Positions 59,478 through 64,000 of a stretch of DNA of 64,000 nt are shown here, in pieces. This DNA is from Paraburkholderia sp. (GTDB taxonomy: Bacteria > Pseudomonadota > Gammaproteobacteria > Burkholderiales > Burkholderiaceae): positions 310,001 to 374,000 of the forward strand of contig NZ_SCRP01000002.1 of the NCBI RefSeq assembly GCF_004298475.1, read 5' to 3'. The notes beneath the pieces are model-generated. The model made no database searches. It saw only the letters and a program-made list of their open reading frames with translations, and had not been told where the DNA came from. Made by a program: the position numbers and the translations under genes. Each line of letters starts with the position of its first letter. Position 1 is the stretch's first letter.

Positions 59478-60689
59478 ATGTCCACTTCCGTTTCCGCACC
59501 CGCTGGCGACAACCCGTCATTGCGCAGCCTCCTGCTCCTGCTGGCGACCATTGCGGGCGTCTCGGTCGCGAGCATTTACTACAACCAGCCGCTACTCGAC
59601 GACTTCCGCAGATCCTTCCCCGAGAGTTCCAACTGGATTGGCGCGGTGCCCGCCGCCACGCAGCTCGGCTATGCCGCCGGGATGCTGCTGCTCGCGCCGC
59701 TTGGCGACCGCTTCGACCGCCGCCGCCTGATCCTGCTGCAGATCGCGGGCGTCTGCATCGCGCTGCTCGTCGCCGCCGCTGCGCCGAACCTTGCCGTGCT
59801 GATCGGCGCAAGCCTCGCGATCGGTGTGCTCGCAACCATCGCGCAACAAGCCGTTCCCTTCGCCGCCGAACTTGCGCCGCCCGAGGCGCGCGGCCACGCC
59901 GTGGGCACCGTCATGAGCGGCCTGTTGATCGGCATCCTGCTCGCGCGCACCGTGGCCGGGTTCGTCGGCCAGTACTTCGGCTGGCGCGCCATGTTCGGCG
60001 TTTCCGTCGTCATGCTGCTTGCGCTCGCGGTCGTCGTCGTTCTGAAGCTGCCGCGCAGCCAGCCCACGTCCACGCTCGGCTACGGCAAGCTGCTCGCCTC
60101 GATGTGGCATCTCACCGTCGAATTGCGCGGACTGCGCGAAGCCGCCACCACGGGCGCGTTCCTGTTCGGCGCATTCAGCATGTTCTGGCCCGTGCTCACA
60201 CTGCTGCTCGCGGGCGAGCCGTTCCACCTCGGGCCAGAGGCGGCCGGACTCTTCGGCGTGGTCGGCGCGGCGGGCGCCATGGCCGCGCCGGTTGCGGGCC
60301 GCTTCGCCGACAAGCGCGGCTCGCGCGCGATCATCACGATGTCGCTCGTGCTCATGGCGCTCGCCTTCGTGATCTTCGCGTTTTCGGGCAAGAGCCTCCT
60401 CGGGCTTGTGATCGGTGTGATCGTGCTCGACATCGGCGTGCAGGCCGCGCAGATTTCGAACCAGTCGCGCATCTACGCGCTACGGCCCGAAGCGCGCAGC
60501 AGGGTCAACACGGTCTACATGGTCGCGTACTTCATCGGCGGCGCGGCCGGGTCCGCGGTCGGCGTGACGACCTGGCACATGTTCGGCTGGGTCGGTGTGT
60601 GCATCGCCGGGCTCGTGTTCACGGCGCTCGCGGGCTGGGTTCACGTGGCCATGCGACCTCGCCCCGGGCAACGCGCCCAGACGTCGTGA
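59478..60689 (+). CDS. MFS transporter
   Basis: A 403-residue, twelve-helix transporter starting at ATG 59,478 (MSTSVSAPAGDNPSLRSLLL). The longer frame reads through the 13-bp repeat array and is not credible. Motif A is LAPLGDRFDRRRLI between helices 2 and 3, and the second-half counterpart is GRFADKRGSRAIIT. The opening VSVASIYYNQPLLDDF is typical of a sugar- or drug-efflux MFS subfamily. The substrate is unknown. Confidence 0.9.
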   Translation: MSTSVSAPAGDNPSLRSLLLLLATIAGVSVASIYYNQPLLDDFRRSFPESSNWIGAVPAATQLGYAAGMLLLAPLGDRFDRRRLILLQIAGVCIALLVAAAAPNLAVLIGASLAIGVLATIAQQAVPFAAELAPPEARGHAVGTVMSGLLIGILLARTVAGFVGQYFGWRAMFGVSVVMLLALAVVVVLKLPRSQPTSTLGYGKLLASMWHLTVELRGLREAATTGAFLFGAFSMFWPVLTLLLAGEPFHLGPEAAGLFGVVGAAGAMAAPVAGRFADKRGSRAIITMSLVLMALAFVIFAFSGKSLLGLVIGVIVLDIGVQAAQISNQSRIYALRPEARSRVNTVYMVAYFIGGAAGSAVGVTTWHMFGWVGVCIAGLVFTALAGWVHVAMRPRPGQRAQTS

Positions 60690-60762
60690 CGAGCCGGAGC
60701 CCGAGCGCCCAGGCACGCCGCATGCGGCACAGCGCGTGACTTGATGCGCCGGAGGAACGCTC

Positions 60763-60900
60763 ATGAAACGCCTGATTGCATTGATGCTCATTGCCGCCTC
60801 AGCGGGCACGATCGCCGCCTGCAATACCATGGCGGGTGCCGGGCAGGACTTGTCCGCAGGCGGTCACGCCATTACGAACAGCGCGGAAAAGGCGAAATAA
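60763..60900 (+). CDS. Entericidin-like small lipoprotein
   Basis: A 45-residue protein: MKRLIALMLIAASAGTIAAC then NTMAGAGQDLSAGGHAI and a Lys-rich end. The lipobox IAAC and the mature NTxxGxGxDxxxxGxxI pattern are those of the entericidin A/B antidote-toxin family, membrane lipoproteins linked to stationary-phase lysis. GGAGG precedes the ATG. Confidence 0.9.
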   Translation: MKRLIALMLIAASAGTIAACNTMAGAGQDLSAGGHAITNSAEKAK

Positions 60901-61067
60901 GCGGAGAAGTAGCCGCCGACGTCTCGGAAAATCGCGCAAAAGCGATCACGACCTGTTTCGGCCCGCAGCACTCGTCCAATTCATGTTGCAAGCGCGCCAC
61001 CATCGGCGCCGCATACAGGGGCAAGCGTCACTTGCCAGATTGTCGCAACGCGGTGTATCGTTTGCCC

Positions 61068-61185
61068 TGCTTACGCGGGGGTCCTGCGTCATGCGCCGTA
61101 TCGAACGAAAGTCGAGCGGCGTATTGCGCGGGTGAGAAATACCCTTTGAACCTGATCTGGATAATGCCAGCGCAGGGATGCGTCC
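61068..61185 (+). promoter_or_regulatory. TPP riboswitch of thiC
   Basis: The THI element is clear: GCGGGGGTCC at its 5' part, GCGCGGGTGAGAAATACCC, then TTGAACCTGATCTGGATAAT and GCCAGCGCAGGGA (about 61,121-61,179). Thiamine pyrophosphate binding should reduce thiC expression. About 210 bases of leader separate it from the ATG. Confidence 0.95.
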
Positions 61186-61279
61186 GGATTTCGCGGCAGC
61201 ACCGGCCTCACCTCTTCAATGCGAAATTCGTCCACGTTCCGTCTCGCCTCCTGCTAAGCCATCGTTTTCAAATAGCTTT

Positions 61280-63326
<2,047 letters not shown>

Positions 63327-63534
63327 CGGCTGATACGCGTTCGAAACCCCGGCAGACTCGGTGAAATGTGGGCCTGCCGGGGCTTCAATGCGCGAAACAC
63401 TCTTTTACGACTCCAACCGCTCACTGACAATCGAGCACATCCGGATACGGGTTCGCTGGATACGATGGGTGTAGTAGCGGTGCAGCCTGCGTCCCGCACA
63501 GGCCGCGCCGCTCGAAACCACCCCGGAGTCAAAC

Positions 63535-63756
63535 ATGAAAACCCTCGGACGCGCACGCACCCTTCTTACCCTCACGGCGCTCGTGACGGCCATCTCGAGC
63601 CTTTCCGCCTGTGACAACCTGTCGAGACGCGACCGGGACACCATAATCGGTGCGGGCGTTGGCGGCGTGGCCGGTGCGGCGCTCGCCGGCGGCGCGCTCG
63701 CGACGGTCGGCGGTGCGGCGGTAGGCGGCATCATCGGCAACCAGGTCGGCAAGTAA
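63535..63756 (+). CDS. Glycine-zipper lipoprotein
   Basis: A 73-residue protein: lipoprotein signal ending LSAC (Cys at 26), then DNLSRRDRDTIIGAGVGGVA and a glycine-zipper helix (AALAGGALATVGGAAVGGII). This is a small osmotically-inducible-lipoprotein-like (OsmB/SlyB) membrane protein. A terminator follows. Confidence 0.86.
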   Translation: MKTLGRARTLLTLTALVTAISSLSACDNLSRRDRDTIIGAGVGGVAGAALAGGALATVGGAAVGGIIGNQVGK

Positions 63757-63844
63757 GCGCACGCGCGCTGGCACGGCGAACGGCACAACATCACACCAGA
63801 CGCACCTCTAGCGACAGGCAAAAACGCAAAGATCAGAGAGGCTG

Positions 63845-63886
63845 AGCGGCGCATTCCCGGTTCACGGGATGCGCCGCTTCTCTTTT
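63845..63886 (+). terminator. Terminator after the glycine-zipper lipoprotein
   Basis: Long stem AGCGGCGCA-t-TCCCG / CGGGA-TGCGCCGCT with loop gttca, followed by TCTCTTTT, about 90 bases after the stop. Confidence 0.88.
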
Positions 63887-64000
63887 CGGGCACGGCAACC
63901 ACGCGAAACACACCTGCGCGCTTCATCCACTCCACATTCGCAAACACGTAGCGCGCGCACCCATTCCGGGCCGGGGGCGGGATGTGCCTGTGCGCCCGAT

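Overview
The window comes from a high-GC betaproteobacterial chromosome, most likely Burkholderiaceae (Paraburkholderia/Caballeronia/Burkholderia type). The gene content and order fit this: glnA-ntrB-ntrC beside xth, hrpA next to argA, a small Fe-S protection protein (yggX type), TPP-riboswitch-controlled thiC, and many GC-rich antisense shadow frames. The genus is an inference from protein character, not from a database search.

Bases 1 to about 29,980 are a prophage whose left end lies outside the window. Its minus-strand half (1-18,761) carries a P22-type podovirus head and tail module. Read in transcription order it runs terminase small and large subunits, portal, scaffold, coat, gp4-like head completion, gp10-like DNA stabilisation, other virion proteins, and an ejection-type protein cut by the window edge. 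Upstream of the terminase genes are small replication and accessory genes: a DUF1376 protein, a RusA resolvase, a gp49-like protein and a Tad2-like (DUF2829) protein. A divergent control region at about 19.3-20.7 kb holds a Cro-like gene, an S24-type CI repressor and repeated 16-bp operators, with a secreted Cys-rich protein co-transcribed with CI. The plus-strand early operon (20,771-29,974) encodes small proteins, a RecT annealase, a YqaJ exonuclease, a diversity-generating retroelement (DGR), an HNH protein and an excisionase-like protein.

The DGR is the most striking phage feature. Two tandem target genes each end in a 92-bp variable repeat (VR1 27,209-27,300; VR2 27,689-27,780). They are followed by avd, one template repeat (TR 28,345-28,436) and a reverse transcriptase. 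Of 20 TR/VR differences, 19 fall at TR adenines. The reverse transcriptase is broken: motif A is joined out of frame almost directly to the YVDD motif C, so motif B is missing. The element looks like a recently active, now disabled DGR.

The host part (30,082-64,000) carries xth, an S9 peptidase, and the nitrogen-control genes glnA, ntrB and ntrC with a recognisable sigma-54 promoter and an NtrC site. It continues through a rhodanese, a CinA-like protein, an EI24 protein, a beta-propeller protein, hrpA, argA, yggX, a phosphoesterase, a cupin and a flavoprotein disulfide reductase. Then come a lipoprotein, a LacI-regulated ABC importer with a phosphodiesterase, an MFS transporter preceded by a 13-bp tandem array, an entericidin, and riboswitch-thiC with twin leader hairpins.

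A second notable element is a tRNA-Leu(UAA) gene (52,672-53,041, minus strand) interrupted in its anticodon by a 285-nt group I intron whose core closely resembles the Azoarcus tRNA-Ile intron.
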